Below are positions 1 through 8,953 of a DNA stretch of 64,000 nt, piece by piece (position 1 is the first letter of the stretch; each line of letters starts with the position of its first letter). The DNA lies in the NCBI RefSeq assembly GCF_017068395.1, contig NZ_CP070615.1:186001-250000 (forward strand). The letters are read 5' to 3'. The stretch is from Rhodococcus pseudokoreensis. Its GTDB lineage: Bacteria > Actinomycetota > Actinomycetes > Mycobacteriales > Mycobacteriaceae. The position numbers and the translations under genes are program-made. The notes beneath the pieces are model-generated. The model searched no databases, was not told where the DNA came from, and was given only the letters and a program-made list of their open reading frames with translations.

Positions 1-2
1 CG

Positions 3-584
3 CTCGCGCCGACCTATGCCCCCGAGCTGAAGCTCGCCGCGGTGGTGCAGGGCGGGGTTCCGGCGGATCTCGAGCAGATGGCCGAGGGGTTGGGTTTCAA
101 CCCGCACCCGGGATTCGGGCTCGCCTTCGCGGCGGCCATCGGGCTCGAGCGTGAGTACCCGACCCGGTTGCCGGTGTCCTCGCAGCTCAACGAGACCGGT
201 CTGTGGTTGCGGGACTGGATGAGCAACGAGTGCCGGCGGTTCCTGCTGTTCCACGGTGCTTTCCGCAACGCCGGGCAGCTGGCGGCGTCGACCAGTCTGA
301 TGGCGAGTTCGGCGGCGCGGCAGGTGTTGCGGGAGAACAGTCTCCGGTATTTCGAGGGGGTGCCGACGGCGCCGGTGTACATGTGGCACGGCACGCTCGA
401 TGGGCTCACGCCATTCGATTCGGTGGCGGAGGTGGCGCGTCGATACTGCGCAGCGGGGGCGAAGCTGACGTTCGTGCCGTACGACATCTCCGAGCACATG
501 ACCACTGCGGTGGTGGGTTTCCCGGATGCGTACGAGTTCATCGCGGCGCGATTCCGGGGGGAGCCCGCGCCGACGCGGTGCTGA
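3..584 (+). CDS. secretory lipase (LIP family), C-terminal part
   Basis: The reading frame is open from the first bases of the window, so the gene starts upstream and only about 193 C-terminal residues are present. The protein has the alpha/beta-hydrolase ending of actinobacterial secretory lipases: the segment PVYMWHGTLDGLTPFDSV carries the catalytic Asp turn, and DISEHMTTAVVGFPDAYEFI carries the catalytic His (SEHM). The nucleophile elbow would lie upstream. Such enzymes are exported and hydrolyse acylglycerols. The assignment rests on motif recognition. A cutinase-like or other alpha/beta hydrolase is the alternative. The stop is TGA at 582-584. Confidence 0.75.
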   Translation, partial: LAPTYAPELKLAAVVQGGVPADLEQMAEGLGFNPHPGFGLAFAAAIGLEREYPTRLPVSSQLNETGLWLRDWMSNECRRFLLFHGAFRNAGQLAASTSLMASSAARQVLRENSLRYFEGVPTAPVYMWHGTLDGLTPFDSVAEVARRYCAAGAKLTFVPYDISEHMTTAVVGFPDAYEFIAARFRGEPAPTRC

Positions 585-1129
585 GGCGGGGCTTCGTCCA
601 GACAAGATGGGACCGAAGATGAGGGGGAGGTGTCTGATCGCGAGCCACTGGGAGCCTCTGTCCGCGAAGGACGGCGGACTCGGTCGCGAATTCGGTGAAG
701 TGGTTCCTCATCCGTCTGGTATCGGGCGTGGAGGATCGCAGGGCTGCAACGGTTCTACGTGGCACCGCTGCGGCGCCAGTCTCGGTGCCGCGACCGTGGA
801 CGCCATCGACCTCGATTCGGCCATGCCCCCGCGTAGGCAGGCGGCTGGCCGCCTACGGCAACCGGGTTCGTCTCGCAGCCGGCTCCGAGACCGACGTGCG
901 GGCAGCCAATAAAGTTCTCGGCTCCATTGCCACGGTCAGCCTGCCGGCTTCACCGCCACACGCTGCATGCCTCTCGATGAGCGGCACTGACACAATCGGT
1001 TACGCGTCGGCGAACAGGCGGCTCTTACCTCAGCATCGCGGAATTGTGGTCGATGCGGGAATGATCGCGCGCAGTGTATTCCTTGCAGGCGCACTCTGGA
1101 CGATGCGGCTCGGCGGCCGGCGCCACCGC
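585..1129. other. intergenic stretch, no supportable gene
   Basis: Between the lipase stop and the phoD stop I see no frame with recognisable protein content, no tRNA-like fold and no clear terminator. Long open frames on both strands here are GC-driven. Confidence 0.5.
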
Positions 1130-2779
1130 TCAGCGGGGACCGGCGCGTGGGCCCGGGATGGTGTCGGAGCTTGCCGCGGTGTCCGTGGCGGTGGCGGGTC
1201 GCCACGCCTCGGTGACCCCGGGTACCTGATCTTGGACAACGAAGCCGGCGCGGGTGTGGATCGGCGCGCCGGGGCGCCGGATATAGGGTACGACGCGGAA
1301 GTCGTTGCGCCACAACTGATGGTCCAGGTCGACGCGCACGTACCCGCGCTGCGCGTTGAAGAACTTCATGTCGGGATTGGCGGCCAGCAGGCGGCGCCCG
1401 GTGTCGTTCATGTCGGTGCCGTCGCCAGCCGAGGTGATCGACGTTCCCGCGAATTCCGACGCGACGACCGGCGATTCGGGGTCGGCGTAGTCCCGGCGCA
1501 GGTCGGCGGCGGTGTTCTGGTGACGATCGCCGGTGATCACCACCAGATTGGGGACACCGCGGTCCGCGGCGGCGCCGAGGACGGTGTTGCGGTCGGCGAC
1601 GTATCCGTCCCACGAGTCGGAGGACACGACGAGGTCTGGGCCGGGGTCGTTGTCGGTCTGGCTCATCGCCACCTGGTTGCCGAGGATCTGCCAGCGGGCG
1701 GGGGAGTCGGTGAATCCGTCGAGCAGCCAGTCCCGTTGCTGTGCACCCAGGATCGTGCGGTCGGTGTCGAGCCGCTCGGCGCAGTGCGCGGTGACGTCAC
1801 CCCCGCAGGCCTGCGGGTCCCGGTATTGCCGTGTGTCGAGCATGGTGATCTCCGCGAGATCGCCGAAGCGATAGCGGCGGTGCAGGCGCATATCGGGCCC
1901 GGAGGGCAGCTGCCCGATCCGCAGCGGCTGGTGCTCGTACATCGCCTGGAACGCCGAAGCTCGGCGGCGGCGGAACAGCATGGGAATTCGGTAGATGTCG
2001 ATGCCCAGTCCCGGCGAATCGGCGGCCCAGTTGTTGTCCACCTCGTGATCGTCCATGGTCACGATCCAGGGAAACGCCGCGTGTGCGTCGCGCAGCGGCT
2101 GGTCGGCTTTGTACTGTGCGTAGCGCAGCCGGTAGCCGGGCAGATCGACGGCTTCGCCGCGGTCCACTCCCATCGACACTCCCTCGCGGCCGCGCCGCCA
2201 CCCGCGCTCGTAGATGTAGTCGCCCAGATGGACGACCAGATCGAGGTCCTCGTCGCTCATGTGCTCGTAGGCGGTGTAGAAGCCTGAACTCCACGATTGA
2301 CAGGAGGCGAACGCGAAGCGCATCCGCGTGGTGGGCTGCCCTGGAGCCGGGGCGGTGCGGGTCCGGCCGACCGGGGAGATCGCCGAGCCGGCACGGAATC
2401 GGTAGAAGTACCAGCGAGCGGGCTCCAAACCCCGGATCTCCGGGTGCACACTGTGGGCGAGTTCGCGGGTCGCGACAGCCGTACCGCGGGTCACCACCTG
2501 CCGGAAGCTCTCGTCGCGGGCGACCTCGTATTCGACGGTCACCGGATCCCACCCCATACCGCCGCGCCCGCCGGGGGCCAGGGGATCCGGTGCCAGGCGG
2601 GTCCAGAGGACGACACCATCGGGTGTCGGATCACCCGATGCCACACCGAGGCCGAACGGGTCGTCTCCTCGCCACCGCGGCGACGGCAACCGCGCGCTGC
2701 TCACCGCCGACATCCCCACGAGCACCGCAGCCGATCCGGCCACACCTACTCGCAACAACTGCCGACGGGACAGGGGCAT
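1130..2779 (-). CDS. phoD: PhoD-like alkaline phosphatase, Tat-exported
   Basis: A 549-aa secreted metallophosphoesterase that releases phosphate from phosphomono- and diesters outside the membrane. The start at 2779 is chosen because it puts a twin-arginine signal (SRRQLLRVG, residues 4-12) and a hydrophobic stretch at the N-terminus; an open extension to 2833 adds 18 unlikely residues. PhoD family motifs are visible in order: ASCQSW near 158-163, HLGDYIYE 184-191, DDHEVDNNW 243-251, and TGDRHQN near the C-terminal third. These are metal-ligand and active-site regions in the family. No obvious Shine-Dalgarno precedes the start. Its left neighbour is the lipase, so both may be secreted hydrolases. 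Confidence 0.9.
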   Translation of the reverse strand: MPLSRRQLLRVGVAGSAAVLVGMSAVSSARLPSPRWRGDDPFGLGVASGDPTPDGVVLWTRLAPDPLAPGGRGGMGWDPVTVEYEVARDESFRQVVTRGTAVATRELAHSVHPEIRGLEPARWYFYRFRAGSAISPVGRTRTAPAPGQPTTRMRFAFASCQSWSSGFYTAYEHMSDEDLDLVVHLGDYIYERGWRRGREGVSMGVDRGEAVDLPGYRLRYAQYKADQPLRDAHAAFPWIVTMDDHEVDNNWAADSPGLGIDIYRIPMLFRRRRASAFQAMYEHQPLRIGQLPSGPDMRLHRRYRFGDLAEITMLDTRQYRDPQACGGDVTAHCAERLDTDRTILGAQQRDWLLDGFTDSPARWQILGNQVAMSQTDNDPGPDLVVSSDSWDGYVADRNTVLGAAADRGVPNLVVITGDRHQNTAADLRRDYADPESPVVASEFAGTSITSAGDGTDMNDTGRRLLAANPDMKFFNAQRGYVRVDLDHQLWRNDFRVVPYIRRPGAPIHTRAGFVVQDQVPGVTEAWRPATATDTAASSDTIPGPRAGPR

Positions 2780-3068
2780 ACACCACGGTATATCCAGCCC
2801 CCGATCGGCGTGCCGGACGACAGAGTGCGTCACTGCCGATTCCGCCGATCATGTGCATGGATCTGTTCGGAGCCAATCGTTGCCCGTGTTGGCCGTCGCC
2901 GGGACTGACCTGTCCAGCGCGATCCGGACGGACGCCAACCTTCGACGCAGAGAGCATGCCGGGGCGCAGCTGGCGGGCGATGCCTCACGGAGAGCATCCC
3001 GAACGTACTCGCGACCTCCTGCAACAGGTCTGCCGGGATCGGCTTGTCAACGGACATTCGTTCCCGCC

Positions 3069-3172
3069 CACTGGCGGACACGAAACCTGCCCATAGGCGG
3101 ACACGTTTCTGCCCACTGGCGGACATCCGTTTCTGCCCACTGGCGGACACGAAACTGCCCACGGTGTTGTGT
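3069..3172. repeat. left subterminal repeats of the IS21 element
   Basis: Four near-copies of CCCACTGGCGGACACGAAAC in tandem, with small variations (CCCATAGG, GACATCCG). They match, inverted, the repeats at the right end and are the expected transposase-binding multiple repeats. They are not a CRISPR array, because there is no unique spacer content. Confidence 0.85.
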
Positions 3173-3177
3173 TGTGG

Positions 3178-3957
3178 TCAGGTGAGTGGGTCGACGCCGG
3201 TGCCGGCGAGGGCTTGGCTCATCCGGATCGATTTACCGCTGGTCTGACACAGGTGGGCGTGGTGCATGAGCCGATCGACGGTGGCGGTGGCCAGGGTCTT
3301 GGGCATCAGCTCGTCGAATCCAGCCGGATGAAGATTCGACGACAGCGCCAGGGCGCGTTTCTCATATGCGGCGTCGACCAGCCGGTAGAGGCCCTCGGCG
3401 GCGTCGGCGGCCACCGGCAACAGGCCGATGTCATCAATGACCACGAGATCGGCGCGCAGCAGCTTGGTCAGAGCCCCCGAGACCGAGTCGTCGGCGCGGT
3501 GCCGGCGGATCAGGGCGCCGAGGTCTTCGAGGGTGAACCACAACACCTTCCGTCCCTGTTCGACGGCGTGCTGGCCGAGGGCCTCGAGGAAGAATGTCTT
3601 GCCCGTGCCGGACGGGCCGCAGACCACCAGGTTCTCGCGCCGCTCGATCCATTCCAGGGTGCGCAGCGCCTGCTGCGTCGGCGCCGGGATGGACGACAGT
3701 TCCGGTTTCCAGGCGTCGAAGGTCTTGCCGGTGGGAAACGCGGCGGCGGCGCGGCGGGTGGCCAGTGCCGAGCGTTCCCGCCCGGCGGCCTCCTCGGTGA
3801 GCAGCGCCTTGAGGACCTCGGCGGGTTCCCACCGTTGGGCGCGGGCGGTGGCCAGCACGTCGGGGGCGGCGCGGCGGATGTGCGGCAGCCGCAGCCGGTG
3901 CAGCAGGGTTTCCAGGTCGGTCGGCAGCGGCGGCGCCGCCGGTGGTGCGGTGGTCAC
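3178..3957 (-). CDS. istB: IstB-like transposition helper ATPase
   Basis: A 259-aa AAA+ ATPase that assists IstA in target selection. Walker A is GPSGTGKTFF near residues 113-122. Walker B is LVVIDDIGLLPV near 170-181. The N-terminal IstB helical region (LETLLHRLRLPHIRRAAPDV) is present. It lies 89 bp downstream of istA on the same strand, the usual IS21 order. Length is normal for the family, and no disruption is seen. Confidence 0.93.
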   Translation of the reverse strand: MTTAPPAAPPLPTDLETLLHRLRLPHIRRAAPDVLATARAQRWEPAEVLKALLTEEAAGRERSALATRRAAAAFPTGKTFDAWKPELSSIPAPTQQALRTLEWIERRENLVVCGPSGTGKTFFLEALGQHAVEQGRKVLWFTLEDLGALIRRHRADDSVSGALTKLLRADLVVIDDIGLLPVAADAAEGLYRLVDAAYEKRALALSSNLHPAGFDELMPKTLATATVDRLMHHAHLCQTSGKSIRMSQALAGTGVDPLT

Positions 3958-4046
3958 GAGGGTCTCCTTCGGGTGCCGGTTGAATCGGACTGTGAACTCG
4001 ATTAGTTGGTGGTGCAGAGCTTTTCGTGTTCATGCGGGTGGTGTCT

Positions 4047-5582
4047 CTAGAGTTCGGTGGCCTCGTCGGCGGGAACCCCGTCACCCAGGGCGGCCCAGCC
4101 GCTGGTGCCCTGGGCCAGGGACCGGGATTCGTCGGCCCGGTGGGTGCGATCCGAGGCGACGCCGGCGGGGTGGGCATCGAGGATCGCCATGAGGTCGCCC
4201 TCGGCGAAGCGCCCGTACGCGGCGGCGTGCCCGAGCGCCCAGTCGACCCGTTCGGCGCCGAGCAGCTTCGCCAGGGTGACCGCGTGGTCCATCTTCACGC
4301 GGATCTTCCCGGTGCCGGCCTCGGCGGCCTCACACAACCACAGCCGGGCACCGGCACCGATGTCGCAGAACGCGTGTTCGGCGTCGGTCCGCGGGATCGG
4401 CTGCCGGCCCAGCACCCCGGCCGGGGGCGGCGGGAAGTGCTCGTCGCAGATCTGCGGGGAGCCGGGGCGGGCCCGCCGGTGCCGGGCGACCTCGACCGGA
4501 CCGGTGTCGCCGTGGTGGACGAAGACGACCCGTTCGGAGGCTCCGGCGCCGTGTGCGCGGACGAACACCGTCTGCCCGCGCAGGGTGTGCGGCACCGAGT
4601 ACTGGCCGTTCTCGAACGCGACCATCGGTGTGTTGTCGGGCACGATGCGCGTCACTCCCCAGGTGACGGTGTGTGCGGCGGCGGGGACCGGATGCAGGTG
4701 GAGGCGTTCTTCGGCGAGCATCTCGGCCGGGACGCGGCGGGTGGTGCGGTGGATGCGGGTGTTGACCTGCTCGCAGAAGGCGGTGCAGGCGGCCTCGAGG
4801 TCATCGAAACTGTCGTACTCGGCGGCGAGGTTGTGGTCGGTGGGCACCAGGTCGGCCTTGGCGAGCTTGACGGTGTTCTCCACCCCGCCCTTGGTGGCCG
4901 GGTCCGCGGGCAGGCAGGTCTTGACGACCAGGCCGTAGAACCGGGCGAAGGAGACCACGCCGGGGTTGCGGACGGCGACTGAGGCGACGTGTTCGGTGGT
5001 GACCATCTTCTCGTTGTCGGTGAGCAGATACGTCGGGACACCGCCGATCCGGCGGAAGGTCCGGTCCAGGCCCGCATAGACGGACGGGGCGGTGCGGTCG
5101 CGCAACGGGATCACCACCCGGTGCCGGCACCAGGCCAGCCACGCGCACAGCAGCACCGTCTTGGTGCCGTCGACGACCGGGCCGTCGCCGAAGTCGTACT
5201 GCAACCAGAGGCCGGGTTCGGTGATCCACGGCCTGTGCACCCTGGTGTGGCCGAGCCGGTAGGCGCGTTTGATCCGGGCGACGGCGCGGCGGGTGGTGCG
5301 TTCGGTGCCGGTGAATCCGAGGGCGAGCAGTTTGTCGTGGGCGATGTCGGCGCGGACCCGGCCCTTCGAATGTTCGACCCATTCTTCGATTTTCGGTAGG
5401 TACTCGTCGATCAGCATCGGTCTCTTCTCCCGCGGTGGGGTCGGCGCATCGGCGGTGTCGCGTTCGGCGACGAGGCGGGCGACGGTGTGATGTGAGCATC
5501 CCGCCAGTGCGGCGGCGGCACGGTAGGACTTCGTCAGGTCGTAGGCAGCAAGAATTTCCATGACTTCCTTGGCAGACTTCAC
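4047..5582 (-). CDS. istA: IstA-like DDE transposase
   Basis: A 511-aa transposase. The N-terminus (MKSAKEVMEILAAYDLTKSYRAAA) carries an HTH typical of IstA. The integrase core begins at YDFGDGPVVDGTKT (first Asp), continues with LTDNEKMV (second Asp) and ENTVKLAKADLV (catalytic Glu). The C-terminal portion (FENGQYSVPHTLRG...VFVRAHG) is the usual small beta domain. Length is normal, and the gene appears intact with its repeats, so the element may still be mobile. Confidence 0.93.
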   Translation of the reverse strand: MKSAKEVMEILAAYDLTKSYRAAAALAGCSHHTVARLVAERDTADAPTPPREKRPMLIDEYLPKIEEWVEHSKGRVRADIAHDKLLALGFTGTERTTRRAVARIKRAYRLGHTRVHRPWITEPGLWLQYDFGDGPVVDGTKTVLLCAWLAWCRHRVVIPLRDRTAPSVYAGLDRTFRRIGGVPTYLLTDNEKMVTTEHVASVAVRNPGVVSFARFYGLVVKTCLPADPATKGGVENTVKLAKADLVPTDHNLAAEYDSFDDLEAACTAFCEQVNTRIHRTTRRVPAEMLAEERLHLHPVPAAAHTVTWGVTRIVPDNTPMVAFENGQYSVPHTLRGQTVFVRAHGAGASERVVFVHHGDTGPVEVARHRRARPGSPQICDEHFPPPPAGVLGRQPIPRTDAEHAFCDIGAGARLWLCEAAEAGTGKIRVKMDHAVTLAKLLGAERVDWALGHAAAYGRFAEGDLMAILDAHPAGVASDRTHRADESRSLAQGTSGWAALGDGVPADEATEL

Positions 5583-5712
5583 GGTGGCCTCTCCTCGGTG
5601 GCTCGCATTCTCGGCGTGGTAGCACCGTCGAGCGAACCCGAGGAGAGGCCCCGATCCGGGGAGGCGATCGGGAAGAAAATCGAACGTGCCGTATCAGGCG
5701 GACAGACCCGGG

Positions 5713-5828
5713 TGGGCAGTTTCGTGTCCGCCAGTGGGCAGAAACCCGTGTCCGCCAGTGGGCAGTTTCATGTCCGCCTGTGGGCGTTTTCGTGTCCGCC
5801 TATGGGCAGTTTTTCATGTCCGCCGACA
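5713..5828. repeat. right subterminal repeats of the IS21 element
   Basis: Five near-copies of GTGTCCGCCAGTGGGCAGTTT ending at the GACA terminus. They are inverted relative to the left-end set. The outermost copy has a T-run variation (CAGTTTTTCATGTCCGCC). Confidence 0.85.
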
Positions 5829-5914
5829 TCGGCTCGACCGGCCCGGTACTGGACATGGGCCGGAGTATGGGGCAGTTGTACAAGTATTTGACTGTCGGTG
5901 GCGGGCGAACTGGG

Positions 5915-7093
5915 TCACGTGCTGGGAAGGTCGGCCAGCGGGCGCTCGGAATCGAAGAAGCGACGCACGCCGCGTTCGAAGACGCGCTCGGGGGTCAGGC
6001 GCAGCGCGAGATCACGGATGCGTGCCTTGACGCGGCTGGAGGTGAGAAATGCGGCGTGCGCCCTGACCCCGCTGTCACGGTAGCGGCAGGCGATAGGCGC
6101 CATCACCTCCTCGTAACGCGCGAGCGAGGTGTCCAGATCGTCCGGACTGCGGGCGATACTGCCGGCTAGCATGTGCGCGTCCTGCAGAGCCAGCGAGCTG
6201 CCCATCCCCGAGAGAAACGTCGGGCAGTGGGCGGCGTCGCCGATGAGCGCGACACGTCCCCGGGTGATGCGCGGCATGTCGATCTGGGCGATAGCGTCGG
6301 AGAAGACGAAGTCGTCGGCACCCACACTGCCCAGAACGTTGTGCACGTCGTCGGGAAAATCCGCACAGGTTGCCAGCAGGTAGTCACGCATCGCCACAGC
6401 GTCGTTGCGTGGCGGAGCGTCCACGTCCGCGCCGAGATACACCACAGCTGATGCCGTGTCGGGCGTGACCGGTAACAGATTCACCATCCGCCCAGTGCTC
6501 AGGTAGGAGTGCACCACTGGGGCCAGACCGTGGTGCAGTGTTTGGGTGATCGTGATGTAGTAGCCGCCGAGCGGCCGTTCGAAATCCGGGCCGAAGGCCA
6601 GGCCGCGGACCGCGGAGTGGATGCCGTCCGCCCCGACAAGAAGATCGGCTCGCTCGGTGGTGCCGTCGCTGAGGGTTACCTCGACGTGGCCCGTGTCTGC
6701 GTGGGCTTCGACGATCTGGACACCGAAGCGGATGTCGGTGTGTTCGGCCGATAGGTCATAGAGTGCGGCCTGAAGATCCGCCCGGCGGAACAGGATGTAA
6801 CCGCCGAGCGTTTTGGCCAGCGTCGCGGTATGTTCGCTGCGCAGTAACCGTCCACTCGCTGCGCAGTAGAGGCGCACCTCTTCCAGTTGTGCTGAGCGAG
6901 CCTCGCACGCGTCGAATATCCCCATCCGACGGACCATCTCGACGCCGTTGCCTTTGAGTGAGATGTAATGGCCGAGCGTCTGGACATGCGGTGCGCGCTC
7001 CACAACGATGGGCGTCGCACCGATGCGGGCCAGCCAATGAGCCAGCGACAAACCGGCGACTCCCGCGCCGGAAACGATGACCTTCAAGGGCAT
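5915..7093 (-). CDS. FAD-dependent aromatic-type monooxygenase (PHBH/TetX-like)
   Basis: A 392-aa group A flavoprotein monooxygenase using NAD(P)H and O2 to hydroxylate a small substrate. The dinucleotide-binding GAGVAGLSLAHWLA lies at residues 9-22 and the DG motif is GADGIHSAVR. The FAD-ribityl motif GDAAHCPTFLSGMGSSLALQDA is near 290-310. Length is usual. The substrate cannot be read from sequence; related proteins act on aromatic acids, tetracyclines or quinolones. The gene stands alone between the IS element and ctaE. Confidence 0.88.
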   Translation of the reverse strand: MPLKVIVSGAGVAGLSLAHWLARIGATPIVVERAPHVQTLGHYISLKGNGVEMVRRMGIFDACEARSAQLEEVRLYCAASGRLLRSEHTATLAKTLGGYILFRRADLQAALYDLSAEHTDIRFGVQIVEAHADTGHVEVTLSDGTTERADLLVGADGIHSAVRGLAFGPDFERPLGGYYITITQTLHHGLAPVVHSYLSTGRMVNLLPVTPDTASAVVYLGADVDAPPRNDAVAMRDYLLATCADFPDDVHNVLGSVGADDFVFSDAIAQIDMPRITRGRVALIGDAAHCPTFLSGMGSSLALQDAHMLAGSIARSPDDLDTSLARYEEVMAPIACRYRDSGVRAHAAFLTSSRVKARIRDLALRLTPERVFERGVRRFFDSERPLADLPST

Positions 7094-7151
7094 GGCCGAA
7101 CGCTAACAGAGGTTCGGGGCGGTCAGGTCTGAGCGGTACTGCGACGATGCT

Positions 7152-7214
7152 GTTGCGGTGTCCGGGATGTTCGACGAGAACGACGCGGGCTCGCGCGGTC
7201 GGCTTGCTGCGCTG
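7152..7214 (+). pseudogene. short fragment of a pbp gene
   Basis: About 63 bp matches the penicillin-binding half of the fusion gene at 26071-26136 with roughly five substitutions and one 3-nt gap. The encoded pieces are SGMFDENDAGSRGRLAAL here and SGIFDENDAASRGRLAAL there. It is the debris of a second pbp gene copy or a partial duplication. There is no coding continuity on either side. Confidence 0.6.
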
Positions 7215-7380
7215 AGCGGCGCGATCATCACCGAAGTTCCGCATACTCGACCGACTAGGGCATGCCGATGCGTCGACTGCACCGGAATCGACCCACGGAT
7301 TGCACGTCAAGGCGCAGAACCCGACGGCCTTGGGGCTCGCGGGTGGTCAACTCTTACGGCACGACGTCATACTTGTGGCT

Positions 7381-7992
7381 GTGACGAGCGCAGTAGGGAC
7401 CTCAGGATCAGCAATAGCCCAACGCGTGCACTCGCTGAACCGACCAAACATGGTCAGCGTTGGCACCATCGTGTGGTTGTCGAGTGAGCTCATGTTCTTC
7501 GCCGGGCTGTTCGCCATGTACTTCGTGGCGCGGGCTCAGGCGAATGGGAACTGGCCGCCGGAGCCGACCGAGCTGAATCTGTTCCTCGCCGTGCCGGTGA
7601 CGCTGGTGCTGATCGCCTCGTCGTTCACCTGCCAGATGGGTGTGTTCGCGGCCGAGCGCGGGGACGTCTTCGGTCTCCGCCGGTGGTACCTGCTGACGTT
7701 GGCGATGGGCACCTTCTTCGTCCTCGGACAGGGCTACGAGTACATCAGTCTCGTCGAAGAAGGCACCACCATCTCCAGCAGCGTGTACGGCTCGGTGTTC
7801 TACATGACCACCGGCTTCCACGGCATGCACGTGATCGGCGGCCTCATCGCGTTCGTCTTCCTGATCGCCCGCACCAAGGTCAGCAAGTTCACGCCCGCCC
7901 AGGCCACCGCCGCCATCGTCGTCTCGTACTACTGGCACTTCGTCGACATCGTGTGGATCGCCCTGTTCGCCACGATCTATTTCATCCGATGA
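7381..7992 (+). CDS. ctaE: cytochrome c oxidase subunit III
   Basis: A 203-aa heme-copper oxidase subunit III of the aa3 oxidase. The start is GTG at 7381, giving [19 protein letters not shown], the conserved actinobacterial N-terminus; an in-frame extension to 7300 is not conserved-looking. Family signatures include [35 protein letters not shown] and [17 protein letters not shown], with five hydrophobic spans. In actinomycetes ctaE normally precedes qcrCAB; here it is followed by unrelated genes, so this looks like an extra or relocated copy. Confidence 0.93.
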   Translation: MTSAVGTSGSAIAQRVHSLNRPNMVSVGTIVWLSSELMFFAGLFAMYFVARAQANGNWPPEPTELNLFLAVPVTLVLIASSFTCQMGVFAAERGDVFGLRRWYLLTLAMGTFFVLGQGYEYISLVEEGTTISSSVYGSVFYMTTGFHGMHVIGGLIAFVFLIARTKVSKFTPAQATAAIVVSYYWHFVDIVWIALFATIYFIR

Positions 7993-8234
7993 TCAGCTGA
8001 CCCCCAGGCAGCCGCGGGGGATCGGACGGCGCGGGACGGAATGGTCACCGACACCACCCCGCCGTTCGCCACTGGTACGAGGATGCGCCCGACGGATCAC
8101 CGGCGGCGGAAACAGAGAAGTCGGCGGGACCCCCGGGTACCCAGCTGCGCTGGTGCGGTGATGGCAAGGGCGCTCACCGGCGCGTACGCGCAGTCCCTCG
8201 CGCCGTGGCGACGTACTCGCGGATGGCCTGAGTG

Positions 8235-8867
8235 TCAGGCAGGTTTGTGGGCGATGATGCGGAATCCGATGCCGCCCCGGCCGCTGCGGTGCACGGTGTC
8301 GATGGTGAACCCGGCCCGTTCGAGATAGGGCGCAGGATCTCGGGTCAGGTGGTCGGCGCCGAACCGGACGAACAGCGGTTCGACCGCGCGCATCAGAGCC
8401 CGGCCGACCTTGTTGGTCGCCGGCCCGTGCTCCGCCAGGACGATCCGCCCTCCGGGAACCAGTACCCGCAGGGCTTGCTTGCTGGCCTCGAGCGGGTTGG
8501 GGATCGTGCAGAACGTGAATGTCGAGACCACCGTGTCGACCGAGTCATCCGGCAGGTCGAGTTCCTGAACATCGCCGCGGCGCACCTCGACCCGGTCGAG
8601 GCGCTCCTGCGCGATGCGTCGGCGCGCGACACCGAGCATTCCCTCGGACAAGTCGATACCGACCACCTTCTCGACCTGCGGCCCGTACAGGGGCAAATTG
8701 AGGCCTGTGCCGACCGCGATCTCGAGCACTCGGCCGCTGGCCTGCGCGACCGCCCACTGCCGTGCCCGTCCGAGCACGAACCGCTCGAAGAATCCCATCT
8801 GCGTGTCATAGCGCCGCGACATCGCATCGAAAACTTTCTCGACCTTCGCATTTCCGGGTTGACGCAT
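8235..8867 (-). CDS. class I SAM-dependent methyltransferase
   Basis: A 210-aa Rossmann-fold methyltransferase of the UbiE/phospholipid N-methyltransferase-like group. Motif I is VLEIAVGTGLNLPLY, followed by GIDLSEGML and, later, DSVDTVVSTFTFCTIPNP. The C-terminal RSGRGGIGFRIIAHKPA is typical of small actinobacterial members. It lacks the Cys triad of arsenite methyltransferases, so I do not assign a metalloid substrate. It is transcribed divergently from the CmtR-like regulator, so the shared intergenic operator may also control it. Confidence 0.82.
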   Translation of the reverse strand: MRQPGNAKVEKVFDAMSRRYDTQMGFFERFVLGRARQWAVAQASGRVLEIAVGTGLNLPLYGPQVEKVVGIDLSEGMLGVARRRIAQERLDRVEVRRGDVQELDLPDDSVDTVVSTFTFCTIPNPLEASKQALRVLVPGGRIVLAEHGPATNKVGRALMRAVEPLFVRFGADHLTRDPAPYLERAGFTIDTVHRSGRGGIGFRIIAHKPA

Positions 8868-8916
8868 GGAAGCCTCCCGTCGTCTTTTCGGTCCGACCTT
8901 CCCTCAACCATACATA

Positions 8917-8953
8917 TTGACCTGAATACAGAACTTTCTGTAATATCGGTTCG
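8917..8953 (+). promoter_or_regulatory. promoter and operator of the CmtR-like gene
   Basis: -35 TTGACC (8917-8922), 18-nt spacer, -10 TAATAT (8941-8946), then 6 nt to the GTG at 8953, so the transcript is predicted leaderless. A 16-bp dyad TACAGAA-CT-TTCTGTA (8927-8942) lies within the spacer and touches the -10, a good ArsR-type repressor site. Confidence 0.7.

Larger units (their letters stand above)
3045..5828 (-). mobile_element. complete IS21-family insertion sequence
   Basis: The element is about 2.78 kb, carries istA and istB in the same direction, and is bounded by TGTC...GACA ends with similar terminal sequences (TGTCAACGGACA left, TGTCGGCGGACA on the right-end complement). TCGGCT occurs immediately outside both ends (3039-3044 and 5829-5834), a 6-bp target duplication typical of IS21. 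Several copies of a 20-odd-bp subterminal repeat lie inside each end, as is normal for IstA binding in this family. Intact genes, intact ends and a perfect duplication suggest recent insertion. Confidence 0.9.
2970..5856 (-). pseudogene. ArsR-type regulator remnant split by the IS element
   Basis: If the IS and one copy of its target repeat are removed, the minus strand reads from an ATG at 5856: MSSTGPVEP, then IPADLLQEVASTFGML. This resembles the N-terminal helix of ArsR-family metal sensors (...DLxxEVAxxFxML...). After about 25 residues the similarity ends, so the rest was lost independently. A -10-like CATACT and the dyad TTGTACAA (5876-5883) lie upstream, fitting a self-regulated sensor promoter. 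The family call rests on a short segment. Confidence 0.45.

Noticed and set aside
585..1129. possible tRNA or small RNA gene in the intergenic space
   Set aside because: No cloverleaf, no T-loop consensus (GGTTCRANNCC) and no promoter-like signal could be found by eye.
695..2287. 530-codon open frame on the plus strand
   Set aside because: Antisense to phoD; no motif, while the minus-strand PhoD motifs are unambiguous.
3069..3172. tandem repeats that could suggest a CRISPR array
   Set aside because: The units are contiguous with no unique spacers, occur inverted at the other end of istA/istB, and are the multiple terminal repeats of the IS21 element.
8235..8867. methyltransferase as arsenite methyltransferase ArsM
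   Set aside because: The conserved ArsM Cys residues are absent; proximity to metal genes alone is not enough.
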